From Clostridia bacterium (GTDB lineage: Bacteria > Bacillota > Clostridia > Christensenellales > UBA1242): a DNA stretch of 38,537 nucleotides. The notes beneath the pieces were generated by a model, which was given only the letters and a program-made list of their open reading frames with translations, did not search any database and was not told where the DNA came from. A program made the translations under genes and the position numbers. Location of the stretch: assembly GCA_023228225.1 (NCBI GenBank), contig JALOBO010000012.1:1-38537 (forward strand), in the 5' to 3' direction. This document shows positions 7,950-17,549 of the stretch, in pieces. Positions within the stretch are counted from its first letter, which is position 1. The number at the start of each line of letters is the position of its first letter.

Positions 7950-10900
7950 TTAAAAGACTTTAATCAACTTATTAAAAACAAAAGAATAAATATAGGCGGA
8001 TTTTACTGAAATATTAAGCGCTTCGCTTGTTGCCTGAGCATAAATATTTAATTGGGTGAAATAAATTTTTGCAAGGTCTTCAAAAGAGTTAACGCGAGTG
8101 GTTTTATAATCTACAATTATTGCCGAGTTATCTTTAATAATTATTAAATCTACCACACCTTGAATAAGTATGCGGTCAGATAATGTGCTTGTTTGGTCAA
8201 TTTGGTTGTGAGGTACGTACATTAAAAATGGTTGCTCTTTATATATTTTGTCTGCTGATTTTATCAACTTTATAATATTTTGTTTACATTTGTTAATTTC
8301 GTTTATATCTATAAAATTACTATCTTCTTTTGTTATAATTTTACGCTGTACAAAATTATCAATCGTTTCATTTGTGTTTTCTAAATCTGCATATTGCATA
8401 ATTTTGTGATATGTTGTGCCTTTTAAGGCCGAAATAGATTTATTATCTTCCGCAAACGATACATGTCCTGTATAATAAACATCACTATCGTGTTCACTAC
8501 TTAGAGCGGTAACCGTGTTTTTTAATGGTGTTTTAGTGCTAACTAAACTTGAATATTCATAATCAAAAGTACGCTTTATTTCGTTTAAATATGTAAAATC
8601 GGGTGCATTAAAAATAACATTTTTTTCAGAACTTAAACTATGCTGTATTATAATTTCATCGCTAAAAGTTTCAGCAGTGATATAGCCATCTTCAATTTTT
8701 GAACCATCTATTTCACTAAAATTGTATTTTTCGTTTTTACTTAATAAGATTTGTCGTTTTTGTGCATCGGTTAGTCCTTTTAAAATCCAATCTAAATAAC
8801 ATTTTATATTCGCATCGCTTTTTTTAGATTTGTTTAAATCTAAACTGCCAACAATAATTAAGTGATTTTTTGCACGCGTAAGAGCAACATATAAAATTCG
8901 CATTTCTTCTTTAATCATATCTTGCTTTAATGCAATTTCACATGCCTTTCGGGCAAGTGTTACAGAAGTAAATCTATTTTGTATATCAAAATTTTTAAGC
9001 CCCAATCCATATTTTTTGTGTAAAATTATGGGTGCTTTTAAAGATTCATAATTAAATCCTTTTCCCATACCGCACACAAAAACAATAGGAAATTCTAGCC
9101 CTTTACTTTTATGCATTGTAAGTACTCGCACTGTGTTTAAATTTTCGCCGAGCGCGGAATTAATTTTAATATCATAATTTTCACTGTATTCAATGTATTT
9201 TGGCAAATCACGGTTATATTTTTTTCCTATAAAACTATTAACAAATAAATTAATGTTTATCGTGCGTTCTTCGCCAGCTGGTAAAGCACAGCATAAATTA
9301 ATAAAAGATGTTTCGCTTACTATGTTTTTTAGCAACTCATATATAGTTTGATATTTAAGTCTATTGCGATAGTTATCAATAGTCGCATAAAATGCTTTTA
9401 ACTTTTGTGAAAGATTATCATTTTTATTTTTCACATACCATTCACATGCATCGTAATAATGCGATTTTGCACTATCAATATTAATTAAATCAAATTCCCG
9501 GCGAATTGTTGCCATTTCATCATCTGTAAAATTAAAAATTAACGACCGCATTACACTAGCAAGCGGTACGTCTTGTTTATAATTATTAATTAGATATAAA
9601 AGTGAATTTAAAAATTTCACTTCCATTGAATCAAAAATGTTTTCTTTATAATCAGCACTTACGGGTATATTGTAACGCGATAATTCTTTACAAATTTTTT
9701 GCATATATGCACCAGCGGAACGCATCAAAATTACCATATCACTATATTTTGTCTGTCTAAACGTACCATTACCACGCTTGTCAATAACATAAATATTACT
9801 TGATTTTAATTTTACAATTTCGCTTGCAATAATATTACCTTCAAGTATTGCCAAATCAATATTTTCTGACACTTCTTCGTGTGCAGTTAAATCATAAACA
9901 CTATTTATATTAGCCTGCGAATTTTCTTTTGGTTTCTTATCAATAAGTTTTAAAGATACTACCGGATAATCTGTGTTTTTATAGTTTGCGCCACTAATAA
10001 ATAGTGCATTTTGGGCGTAATTCACGCTGGCGGTTTCGTAAGTCATAATTTTCCGAAATATACTATTTACAAACCAAAGAATATATTTATTGCTTCTAAA
10101 ATTGTGATTTAAATCTATTTTTTTATTAACACTGCTAAAAGTTTTATATTCAACATATTTTTGTGCGAATATTTCTGGGTCACATTGTCTAAACCCATAT
10201 ATACTTTGCTTAACATCGCCCACCATAAATAAATTATTTTCATTTGCTAATAAATTAATAATTTCTTCCTGTACATCGTTTATATCTTGATATTCATCAA
10301 TAAAAATATATTTATATTTTTTATGTAAACTTTGTACGATATTTGGATTTTTTAAAATAACAAGAGCAAAATGTTCTAAATCATTAAAATCCAAAACACT
10401 GTCAGCACTTTTTAATTTGCTATAAATTTCTTTAAAACTTAATACAATTTCAGCGAGTTTTTTTTCAAATGAATAAGCGTGAACTAAATTTTCTTTGATC
10501 TCCGCAAAATTAATACAATTTAAACAGATATTTTCGCAACACTTGCTGTATGTTTTTTTAAATTTTTCGCTTGTTGCCCGCACTTTTTCTTTTAAATTAT
10601 CACCGATAGAACCCGCTTCAAACTTTTCGCTGGAAATAGAAGGAAATCTCACTTTTTCTTTTAAAAAGTTGAATAAATTTTCATAAGTATTTTGTATTAA
10701 TATTTGTTTGATTAATCCGAGTTCACTTACCAATGGGACATTTAGCTTTTCATAACTTTTATTAATAGTTTCAGTAATAAGCGTTGTTAATTCTTTTTCG
10801 GCAACTGATAGTGTTTTTACAATTTCCCGAACAATTAATTTCGCATTGATGTTTTTTTCTAAATTAGGTTCATATCCTACTATTGCAATATTTTTTAACC

Positions 10901-11471
10901 AGTTTTCAGCACTGCTTTGTGAATTAATAAAATTATAAATTTGCAGTATGATTTCTCTAAATTTTTTATCATTTCTCTTAGTATTAAAACTTTCTGCAAT
11001 TTCATTAAAAATTAAATCTTCTTTTTTTGAATAAATGTTAAATACTTTGTTTAGAGCCTGATTTTTTAAATACTCCGATTCACTTTCATCGATAACACTA
11101 AACGAGGGGTCAATACCTATTTCATAAAAATTTGTCCTAATGAGTTTTTGGCAAAAACTATGTAGTGTGCTTATATCCGCTAATTCTATATTTTCAATTT
11201 GCGATTTAATTTTTACATTTGTAGTTGCCACTTCTTCTAAATTCTCTTGTAATTTAATTCGCATTTCTTCGGCGGCAACATTTGTAAAAGTAACTGCCAA
11301 AATTTCACTTATATCTGCTTCATCATTTTCAATTAAGTGCTTTATTCGCTCAATCATTACAGTAGTTTTACCACTTCCCGCAGATGCTGATACTAGTAGA
11401 TTACAATTTCTAGCATTTATTACTTGTTGTTGCTGGTCAGTCCAAATAGGTTCTTTTTTAATCATTTCCAT
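7950..11471 (-). CDS. addA: AddA, helicase-nuclease subunit A
   Basis: A UvrD-like superfamily 1A helicase fused to a RecB-type nuclease, about 1173 residues. Visible motifs: Walker A SASAGSGKTT near residue 30, YKYIFIDEYQDIND (Walker B), DVKQSIYGFRQ, LNHNFRS, VLTMHKSKGLEFPIVF, LYVALTRAK, and the C-terminal nuclease GVVDLIIIKDNSAIIVDYKT. With AddB it resects double-strand breaks to a Chi-like site for RecA loading. Several in-frame starts exist. ATG 11471 is preferred because GGAGG lies nine bases upstream; TTG 11492 precedes that site and ATG 11477 is too close to it. The start overlaps the addB end by 14 bases, indicating translational coupling. Confidence 0.95.
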   Translation of the reverse strand: MEMIKKEPIWTDQQQQVINARNCNLLVSASAGSGKTTVMIERIKHLIENDEADISEILAVTFTNVAAEEMRIKLQENLEEVATTNVKIKSQIENIELADISTLHSFCQKLIRTNFYEIGIDPSFSVIDESESEYLKNQALNKVFNIYSKKEDLIFNEIAESFNTKRNDKKFREIILQIYNFINSQSSAENWLKNIAIVGYEPNLEKNINAKLIVREIVKTLSVAEKELTTLITETINKSYEKLNVPLVSELGLIKQILIQNTYENLFNFLKEKVRFPSISSEKFEAGSIGDNLKEKVRATSEKFKKTYSKCCENICLNCINFAEIKENLVHAYSFEKKLAEIVLSFKEIYSKLKSADSVLDFNDLEHFALVILKNPNIVQSLHKKYKYIFIDEYQDINDVQEEIINLLANENNLFMVGDVKQSIYGFRQCDPEIFAQKYVEYKTFSSVNKKIDLNHNFRSNKYILWFVNSIFRKIMTYETASVNYAQNALFISGANYKNTDYPVVSLKLIDKKPKENSQANINSVYDLTAHEEVSENIDLAILEGNIIASEIVKLKSSNIYVIDKRGNGTFRQTKYSDMVILMRSAGAYMQKICKELSRYNIPVSADYKENIFDSMEVKFLNSLLYLINNYKQDVPLASVMRSLIFNFTDDEMATIRREFDLINIDSAKSHYYDACEWYVKNKNDNLSQKLKAFYATIDNYRNRLKYQTIYELLKNIVSETSFINLCCALPAGEERTININLFVNSFIGKKYNRDLPKYIEYSENYDIKINSALGENLNTVRVLTMHKSKGLEFPIVFVCGMGKGFNYESLKAPIILHKKYGLGLKNFDIQNRFTSVTLARKACEIALKQDMIKEEMRILYVALTRAKNHLIIVGSLDLNKSKKSDANIKCYLDWILKGLTDAQKRQILLSKNEKYNFSEIDGSKIEDGYITAETFSDEIIIQHSLSSEKNVIFNAPDFTYLNEIKRTFDYEYSSLVSTKTPLKNTVTALSSEHDSDVYYTGHVSFAEDNKSISALKGTTYHKIMQYADLENTNETIDNFVQRKIITKEDSNFIDINEINKCKQNIIKLIKSADKIYKEQPFLMYVPHNQIDQTSTLSDRILIQGVVDLIIIKDNSAIIVDYKTTRVNSFEDLAKIYFTQLNIYAQATSEALNISVKSAYIYSFVFNKLIKVF

Positions 11472-14400
11472 CTGCATTGCCCTCCGTATCAAAGTCTCTC
11501 ACAGATTTTAAAACTCGCGTTTTATTTCCCGCTAGCGTATCAAATTTACATACACCTAAATAATCACAATGTTCGCAAGCAGTGTGATCACCCTGTTCAT
11601 AGGGGCTACAATCAATATACCCTGAATTAATTTTTTCAAGCGCCAGTAGCATTAATTTTTCAGTATAACCAAGTAAAATTTCAATCCTTTCTTTTGTCAC
11701 AATAAAATTACTTTTACGGCTGAGTTCGTAAACATTATTATTTCTATTATCCGTGCTTGTTTTAATTGAAAAAGGCGCAATATCACTTTTTGGGTGGTCA
11801 AAATCTACTCGCTTATCCATTGCACATAAAATTTCAATATTATCTTCCGAAATTCCCATCAATTTGTAAATTTCATAAGGGCTTGTTGATTTATAATCAT
11901 TAAATTCGTTATGTATAGGCAAATAATAAGCCCCCGCCGGTTTGTAGCCAAACTCTTTGATAAGTACATACAAATAAACAAGTAATTGTAGTTTTAGACC
12001 GTAATAAATTTCGCTATATTTAATATCGCACTTACCAGTTTTGTAATCAATTACCCTGACATAATCATTGTATTTATCCACCCTATCAATTACTCCTACG
12101 AGTTTGATTTGTAAATTGCCACTTGTTAATGCATTTGTGGTAAACTTTTTTTCGGTTGCGATTACTTTAAATGCCGAATTAGCATTTTGATAATTTATTG
12201 CGGAGCAAAGTCTGACTGCTTCTTCCTTTAAACTTGTAATAATACCACGGTTTTTATCGTCATTAATTAATGTTATATATTCTTCACGTGATAAAATAGC
12301 ATTTATTATATTTTGACTTAAAGTTTTGCATTTTATATTGTCAATATATTCACCCTTAGTTGTACTAACAAATATTTCGGCTGTTTTGTGTAGTAAGTTG
12401 CCCGCATCAACAGCATTAATCCCACTAATCATACGTTTTTTAAGTTTTAATCCATAATCCATAAAATGTTTAAAGGGACATTCAAAAAATGTTTCTATTT
12501 GACTAACTTTTGTATACTGCTTCTTAAATAAAAGATCTCGTGCTTTTTCAATATTTGTTGTTTGATTTTGATAATTCAAATTGTGTTCTATTTGTTTTAA
12601 AGAATTCGGTTTCTGCGCTAACAAATAATAAAGCGCAGTGTACGCTTTTAAACTTGGATAATCTTGAAAATTTTTATACGCACGCATTGCTCTTGATAAT
12701 TCATCAAGTGCTACATTTTTGCTACTAAAATATGTGGCATACTGCTTTGCCTCTGAATTTTCATCAATATCAATACTGTGCATAATTTCTTTATCGTAAT
12801 TTGAAATTGGTAAATCTTTGCCTTTATAAGTAAATAATTTTTTAATGCCTTTAATAAGTAATGATGGTTTTGCTTTTTCTCCATTTTCCAATAAATTAGA
12901 GTACGATACAAACAATTTTTTTTGTGGCAAACACAAAATTTGATGAATTTTAAAGCGCTGTCGTGAATTTACATATTTTACACTTGGTTCAAGTTTAGTA
13001 ATATGTTGTAATTCATTGTCATTTATTATGCCACAATCCTCTTTAAGTAACGGCACCTGATTTAAATTACACCCCGCAACAAAAATATAAGCACATTCTT
13101 CTGGCATACTTATTGAAATATCGCCAACAAAAACCGAGTCAATAGCGACTGGAATTAATGATATTTTTGATGAATTAAGCCCCATATTAAATATTGCATA
13201 AACCTCATCAAGTGATATTGTAGTAGTGCCTAAAATTTCGGCAAGTTCAGTAAAAATAATCTGCAATTTTTGTAGCACTTGCTCGGTGGTTTTTTGCTCC
13301 GTAATGTTATGTGAAGTGTTATAAATATTACATAAAGCGTTTATTTTATCTGGCACATTGCAATCTGTCATAAACTGATTTAAAACAGTTACAAAATCCA
13401 TCGCATTGAATTCTGTTTTAAATTGAACATATAAAGGTTTTATACAATTTATAAATCTTTTACGCACATTTTCGGCAATATTAAAACCTGAATTTTTTAC
13501 ACCTAATTTAAATAAATCAAAAAATTTATTGTGGTCAATACCGTATTCCAAACAATAATTTTCAAAATAATCTTGTTCTTCGGTTGTTAGCCCAAAAAAA
13601 TAATTTTTTACAAATGTCATAACATCAGAGTACTTTAAATCGTTTTTAATAATGTCTAAAACACTAAGTAAAAAGCGTGAGAGTTCGTGGTTTGCTAAAT
13701 TTTCTTGATTGTCTAAAAAATATGGAATATCAAATTTTTTAAATACTTCTTTTATAATTTTATCATATTTGTTAAACGCACCAGTTAATATAGCGACATC
13801 TTTATAACGAATGCCTTGGTTAACAATAAAATCACGAATGTTCCGCGCCATGTATGTAACTTCATCTAAAATATCATTTGCTTCATAAATGTTAATGGCT
13901 CCATAAACAAGATCAAACTTTTTAAACGGATAAGCGTACAAATTATTAGATAAATGTTTAAAAGGAGTATTTAATAACGAATTAAATTTTTGTATGCCTA
14001 CGGACTGCTCCAATTTGTTTGCAAGCCTGTAAATATTATTAAAAACATTGCTATTAATTGTATCTTTGTTGTTTTTTTGTTCATCAAAGCAAGTAATGCT
14101 AAAACTTTTAGCATATTTCATAAGGTTTTCTATAAGTCTATAATCTTGTGGCGCAAAACTGTCAAATTCCGCCATATAAATGTGGGATTGATTAATGATT
14201 GTGCTATTAGATACCGCGTTTATAAAAGCGTTAAATTTTGCTGAATGGTCGGAATATTTTTGTTCTAATTCTTTTTCGTAATCCGCATATATTAAATAAA
14301 TATCTTCAAGTTTTAATTTTAATGCCGTGTCACTTGTATTATTAATTACATTTAATAAATCTAATGCGGAAATATCACTGCGCATTAATGCAACCATATT

Positions 14401-14760
14401 TTCAAATAACGACTGGGCAAATCCAACATTGTGAACTGCTTTTTTAAAACATTTTAATTCACTAACATGCGATAAAATTATTTTACGCACTAGCATTAAA
14501 GCACCGCTATCTGTTAGATATTTTTGCGTACTATCATTTAAAACGGCATTGCATAGCCTAGAAACCGTTAGCACCTCTATATTAAAAACCGCTGTTTTAC
14601 AGAGCGTTGACATTACTTTTTTTTCGGCAACAAGCGTAAAACGGTCAGGAACGACCAAAATATGATGTTCATTATTTACTAATTCATCACTACATAAATT
14701 TTGTATTAATTTGTTGGTACACGCCCGCAAATTATCAGACAATATTATATTTATTGGCAT
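11458..14760 (-). CDS. addB: AddB, helicase-nuclease subunit B (Walker A not recognisable)
   Basis: 1100 residues, matching AddB in length and order: an inactive helicase-like body and a C-terminal PD-(D/E)XK nuclease (KLVGVIDRV, VRVIDYKTGK). The iron-sulfur cysteines are present: ECPFKHF near 761, and C-x2-C-x5-C (TACEHCDYLGVC) near 1055-1075. The N-terminus (MPINIILSDNLRACTNKLIQ) aligns with the position where many AddB proteins carry G-R-x-G-S-G-K-T, but no such motif is present, although the following strand (HHILVVPDRFTLVAEKKV) is. ATG 14760 has AGGAG six to seven bases upstream. addA follows with overlap. AddB normally provides Chi recognition and the second nuclease. Confidence 0.93.
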   Translation of the reverse strand: MPINIILSDNLRACTNKLIQNLCSDELVNNEHHILVVPDRFTLVAEKKVMSTLCKTAVFNIEVLTVSRLCNAVLNDSTQKYLTDSGALMLVRKIILSHVSELKCFKKAVHNVGFAQSLFENMVALMRSDISALDLLNVINNTSDTALKLKLEDIYLIYADYEKELEQKYSDHSAKFNAFINAVSNSTIINQSHIYMAEFDSFAPQDYRLIENLMKYAKSFSITCFDEQKNNKDTINSNVFNNIYRLANKLEQSVGIQKFNSLLNTPFKHLSNNLYAYPFKKFDLVYGAINIYEANDILDEVTYMARNIRDFIVNQGIRYKDVAILTGAFNKYDKIIKEVFKKFDIPYFLDNQENLANHELSRFLLSVLDIIKNDLKYSDVMTFVKNYFFGLTTEEQDYFENYCLEYGIDHNKFFDLFKLGVKNSGFNIAENVRKRFINCIKPLYVQFKTEFNAMDFVTVLNQFMTDCNVPDKINALCNIYNTSHNITEQKTTEQVLQKLQIIFTELAEILGTTTISLDEVYAIFNMGLNSSKISLIPVAIDSVFVGDISISMPEECAYIFVAGCNLNQVPLLKEDCGIINDNELQHITKLEPSVKYVNSRQRFKIHQILCLPQKKLFVSYSNLLENGEKAKPSLLIKGIKKLFTYKGKDLPISNYDKEIMHSIDIDENSEAKQYATYFSSKNVALDELSRAMRAYKNFQDYPSLKAYTALYYLLAQKPNSLKQIEHNLNYQNQTTNIEKARDLLFKKQYTKVSQIETFFECPFKHFMDYGLKLKKRMISGINAVDAGNLLHKTAEIFVSTTKGEYIDNIKCKTLSQNIINAILSREEYITLINDDKNRGIITSLKEEAVRLCSAINYQNANSAFKVIATEKKFTTNALTSGNLQIKLVGVIDRVDKYNDYVRVIDYKTGKCDIKYSEIYYGLKLQLLVYLYVLIKEFGYKPAGAYYLPIHNEFNDYKSTSPYEIYKLMGISEDNIEILCAMDKRVDFDHPKSDIAPFSIKTSTDNRNNNVYELSRKSNFIVTKERIEILLGYTEKLMLLALEKINSGYIDCSPYEQGDHTACEHCDYLGVCKFDTLAGNKTRVLKSVRDFDTEGNADGND

Positions 14761-14786
14761 GATTTTCTCCTAATATATAATATCAT

Positions 14787-14837
14787 TTATACCATTAAAA
14801 AACAAACAAAATAATTGTTTGTTTTTTAATGGTATAA
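14787..14837. repeat. 23-bp perfect inverted repeat upstream of addB
   Basis: Bases 14787-14809 are the exact reverse complement of 14815-14837, with a five-base loop. It lies between the end of the 209-residue gene and the addB ribosome binding site. A terminator for the upstream gene is likely because the arm contains six T in a row, but no T-run follows the stem in the direction of transcription, so a processing or attenuation element is also possible. Confidence 0.7.
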
Positions 14838-14861
14838 TTTAAAATTGATTAGTAATATTTA

Positions 14862-15491
14862 TTATTCAATTTCAATTATGTTTTCTTTGCTGTTTTTTTG
14901 ATGTCGGTATGCATCTTGTCCGTTTTGGGTTATTACATAGTATTCTTCACAGGTTAATTTGTTACCTTCTACTTCTGTTATTTTTATTTCATTGTAGTCG
15001 CTGTCAATATTTAAACTATGTTTTTCATCAATATTTATAATTAAATTAAATTTTGTCGGCTCCATTCTTACAGCAATATATTTTTTATTACTATATATAT
15101 AACTATTAATTGTGCCTTTAATAAATATTAATAAATTGTCATCAACGTATTTTATATCACACTTAATAGGTACACCATCTTTATTTGTAAGCACATAAGA
15201 AACAAAATCATTAGCATCATTAAGTTCATTTTTACCGCCACCAGAGGCTAGCACTTCTTTATTATTGTTAATAATATTTAAGTTTGCTTTTTTCATTTCT
15301 TTAAATTCGCATTCAAATATTTCTGTAAGGGTATTTAAATCCTCAACTTTATATTTTTTCAAGTATGAATTTATTTTTGATACAACATTAGTTTTTTTAT
15401 TAAAACCTTCGCTGATTAAGTCTTGAAAAGTATTTAGTGCTTTTATGTATGCAAGTCCATTATAGTTAGATTTCGCATCAGTTATTCTCAT
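14862..15491 (-). CDS. Hypothetical protein, 209 aa
   Basis: I do not recognise it. It is a soluble protein with no signal peptide. The N-terminal 100 residues look helical and charged (INSYLKKYKVEDLNTLTEIF), a short ASGGGKNELNDAND linker sits near 82-95, and the rest alternates as beta strands (VSYVLTNKDGVPIKCDIKYV, NLLIFIKGTINSYIY). ATG 15491 has AAAGG about six bases upstream and a strong promoter precedes it. It lies between the rplL terminator and the addBA operon, where clostridial genomes usually have rpoB. Confidence 0.7.
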   Translation of the reverse strand: MRITDAKSNYNGLAYIKALNTFQDLISEGFNKKTNVVSKINSYLKKYKVEDLNTLTEIFECEFKEMKKANLNIINNNKEVLASGGGKNELNDANDFVSYVLTNKDGVPIKCDIKYVDDNLLIFIKGTINSYIYSNKKYIAVRMEPTKFNLIINIDEKHSLNIDSDYNEIKITEVEGNKLTCEEYYVITQNGQDAYRHQKNSKENIIEIE

Positions 15492-15527
15492 ATAAATCCT
15501 TTTCCCCCTTTGACTAACCCTTAAATC

Positions 15528-15556
15528 ATATTAACAAAAATAACACATTATGTCAA
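15528..15556 (-). promoter_or_regulatory. Sigma-A promoter of the 209-aa gene
   Basis: Minus strand: -35 TTGACA (15551-15556), 17-base spacer, -10 TAATAT (15528-15533), about 37 bases before ATG 15491. Confidence 0.75.
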
Positions 15557-15586
15557 CCATTTAATTTATTAGCAATATAGACAAGC

Positions 15587-15614
15587 AAAAAAACCGCCTA
15601 CATTTTGTAAACGG
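15587..15614 (-). terminator. Intrinsic terminator after rplL
   Basis: In the RNA, CCGUUUACA pairs with UGUAGGCGG (nine pairs, two G-U) around a three-base loop, followed by seven U (15587-15593). It ends the rplJ-rplL transcript. Confidence 0.85.
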
Positions 15615-15676
15615 AATTTTATAATTTTTAATTTTAGATAATAATTAATTTCGCTTTTTCGTTAAAAACGGAATAA

Positions 15677-16048
15677 TTATTTCATTTCTGCAACTGCACC
15701 TGCTTCTTTTAATTTTTCTACCATTAATTTTGCATCAGCGGTTGGAACGTTATCTTTAACTGTTGATGGAGCACTATCAACAACTGCCTTTGCTTCTGAA
15801 AGTCCCAGACCAGTTATTTCTCTAACTGCCTTAATAACGGCAATTTTGTTTGGTCCAACTTCTTTTAATGCAATAGTAAATTCTGTTTTTTCCTCAACGA
15901 CAGTTGTGGCTACTGCTACATTTGCTACTGGGGCTGCAACCGAAGTGGTTGCACTAACTCCAAATTCTGTTTCTAGTGCTTTTACTAATTCGCTTACCTC
16001 TAATAAAGTAAGACTTTTGATTTCTGCTACGATACTTTTAATATCCAT
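15677..16048 (-). CDS. rplL: 50S ribosomal protein L7/L12
   Basis: 123 residues in the usual L7/L12 order: an N-terminal dimerisation helix (MDIKSIVAEIKSLTLLEVSE), an Ala/Val-rich hinge (about 35-52), and the C-terminal factor-binding domain with FTIALKEVGPNKIAVIKAVR and EITGLGLSEAKAVVDSAP. It forms the ribosomal stalk that recruits translation factors. ATG 16048 is the true start: it has AGGAG eight bases upstream and gives the family N-terminus, while the frame stays open further upstream only by chance overlap with the end of rplJ. It lies 22 bases after rplJ and is followed by a terminator, not by rpoB. Confidence 0.97.
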   Translation of the reverse strand: MDIKSIVAEIKSLTLLEVSELVKALETEFGVSATTSVAAPVANVAVATTVVEEKTEFTIALKEVGPNKIAVIKAVREITGLGLSEAKAVVDSAPSTVKDNVPTADAKLMVEKLKEAGAVAEMK

Positions 16049-16070
16049 ATTATTTCTCCTTATTAATTTA

Positions 16071-16556
16071 TTAATTTTTTTGTGTAATAGCATCTAATGT
16101 TCTTGCTAATTGTGAAATTGGCGCAGTTAACACACCAAGTAATTGCGCAATAAGTGTTTCCCTTGATGGAAGTGTTGCTAACACATTTAATTGCTTTTCA
16201 TCAGCAAATACACCATTTAGTAAGCCAAATTTAACTTTTAGTTTTTCAACAGTTTTGGCGGTATCGCTAATTGTTTTAGGCGCGGCTACTTCATCAGTAT
16301 AACCGAACGCAACGGAAGTGTTACCTTCAAACTTGTTTTCAAAGCCTTTAATGTTAAGTTCTTCAAGCGCTTTTGCTATTAGTCTGTTTTTATAAACCTT
16401 ATAATCAACTCCTGCTTTTCGGCAAGAAACTCTAAGTGCAGTATCTTGTAATACATTTATACCGCTATAATCTGCAAAAACAATTGATTTTGAAGATTTG
16501 ATTTTTTGCTTAATCTCTTCAACAACTTGTTTTTTCTTTTCTAATTCAGCTGACAT
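16071..16556 (-). CDS. rplJ: 50S ribosomal protein L10
   Basis: 161 residues, slightly short for the family. N-terminal rRNA-binding region: KKQVVEEIKQKIKSSKSIVF, ADYSGINVLQDTALR, VDYKVYKNRLIAKALEE. The C-terminal helix that binds L7/L12 dimers is APISQLARTLDAITQKN. L10 anchors the L7/L12 stalk. The start has AAGGAGG about six bases upstream. An L10 leader RNA and attenuator lie directly upstream, so expression is under autogenous control by the L10-L12 complex. Confidence 0.96.
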   Translation of the reverse strand: MSAELEKKKQVVEEIKQKIKSSKSIVFADYSGINVLQDTALRVSCRKAGVDYKVYKNRLIAKALEELNIKGFENKFEGNTSVAFGYTDEVAAPKTISDTAKTVEKLKVKFGLLNGVFADEKQLNVLATLPSRETLIAQLLGVLTAPISQLARTLDAITQKN

Positions 16557-16583
16557 TGTTTACCTCCTTATAAAATTGTTATT

Positions 16584-16622
16584 CAAAAAATAAACCCTTA
16601 AAGCCGAAATAACTTTAAAGGC
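16584..16622 (-). terminator. Attenuator hairpin in the rplJ leader
   Basis: In the RNA, CCTTTAAAG and CTTTAAGG form a stem with one bulge, followed by a U-rich run ending in UUUUUU (complement of 16585-16590). It sits between the L10 leader and the rplJ ribosome binding site, where transcription attenuation is expected. Confidence 0.65.
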
Positions 16623-16639
16623 GGTAAACCACTATCAAA

Positions 16640-16710
16640 CTTACCTCGGCAAGCGTGCGTAATGCACTTTAAATCATTTATAAAAATGAAACTTGCTGTC
16701 TACAGCAGAA
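16640..16710 (-). promoter_or_regulatory. Ribosomal protein L10 leader
   Basis: The minus strand reads CTGCTGTAGACAGCAAG, a variable stem, and then CTTGCCGAGGTAAG. These are the conserved blocks of the Firmicutes L10 leader: the GUAGACAGCA segment and the GCCGAGGU kink-turn/terminal segment that bind L10(L12)4. Its position between the promoter and the attenuator fits autoregulation of rplJ-rplL. Confidence 0.85.
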
Positions 16711-16730
16711 TTTATTTAATTGACTTGTAT

Positions 16731-16759
16731 AGTTTAACTAAAATTATAGTAATTGTCAA
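16731..16759 (-). promoter_or_regulatory. Sigma-A promoter of rplJ-rplL
   Basis: Minus strand: -35 TTGACA (16754-16759), 17-base spacer, -10 TAAACT (16731-16736). Transcription would start just before the L10 leader. Confidence 0.75.
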
Positions 16760-16787
16760 TACTTTTTACTGTTTATTCTTTTACATT

Positions 16788-16816
16788 TAAAAACACCCTT
16801 ACGGGCGTTTTTAAAT
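16788..16816 (-). terminator. Intrinsic terminator after rplA
   Basis: In the RNA, ACGCCC-GUAA-GGGUGU forms a GC-rich hairpin within an extended A/U stem and is followed by UUUUU. It separates rplA from the rplJ promoter. Confidence 0.85.
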
Positions 16817-16823
16817 TTTTTAA

Positions 16824-17510
16824 TTATATTGCAGCCTTATAACCAACTTTAATACCAGGTCCCATTGTTGTGGTAATGGTAACACTCTTTAAATACTGAC
16901 CTTTTGATGTTTGTGGTTTAGCTTTAATAATAGCCTGTATTAAAACTTCAAAGTTCTCTTGTAATTTTTCTAAGCCAAAAGAAACTTTTCCAAATACTAC
17001 ATGTAAATTGTTTGTCTTATCAAGTCTATATTCAACTTTACCAGCCTTAACATCTTTAATAGCCTTTGCAACATCAGTAGTAACTGTTCCACTCTTAGGA
17101 TTGGGCATAAGTCCCTTAGGTCCTAAAATCTTTGCTATACGACCTACAACTCCCATCATATCGGGAGTAGTAATACATACATCAAAGTCAAGCCAATTTT
17201 GGTTTTGTATTTTTGCAATAATATCATCTGATCCTACTATATCTGCACCCGCTTTGGTTGCTTCATCAGCCTTATCACCTTTTGCAATAACTAGTACACG
17301 AACAGTTTTACCTGTCCCGTTAGGAAGTACAACAACGCCACGAACCTGTTGGTCAGCCAACCTAGAATCTACACCCATTCTGGCATGTAATTCAAGTGAT
17401 TCATCAAATTTTGCTTTTGCAGTCTTTAAAGCAAGTTCTATTGCTTCCTTAGGCTCATAAGATTTTGTCCTGTCAATAAGTTTTACGCTTTCTAAATATT
17501 TCTTTCCCAT
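16824..17510 (-). CDS. rplA: 50S ribosomal protein L1
   Basis: 228 residues, full length. Hallmarks include [55 protein letters not shown] (split by the usual PKSGTVT extension) and the C-terminal [16 protein letters not shown]1 forms the mobile L1 stalk and helps release deacylated tRNA; it represses its own operon in many bacteria. ATG 17510 has AGGAGG a few bases upstream. It lies 39 bases after rplK and is followed by a terminator. Confidence 0.97.
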   Translation of the reverse strand: MGKKYLESVKLIDRTKSYEPKEAIELALKTAKAKFDESLELHARMGVDSRLADQQVRGVVVLPNGTGKTVRVLVIAKGDKADEATKAGADIVGSDDIIAKIQNQNWLDFDVCITTPDMMGVVGRIAKILGPKGLMPNPKSGTVTTDVAKAIKDVKAGKVEYRLDKTNNLHVVFGKVSFGLEKLQENFEVLIQAIIKAKPQTSKGQYLKSVTITTTMGPGIKVGYKAAI

Positions 17511-17549
17511 AAATCCTCCTTGTGGTTATAACGAACTATGTTCTCCCAC

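Noticed and set aside
11140..11511. Plus-strand open frame of 123 codons opposite addA
   Set aside because: It is antisense to a conserved helicase region and has no binding site.
17008..17460. Plus-strand open frame of 150 codons
   Set aside because: It is the antisense shadow of rplA, whose product is certain.
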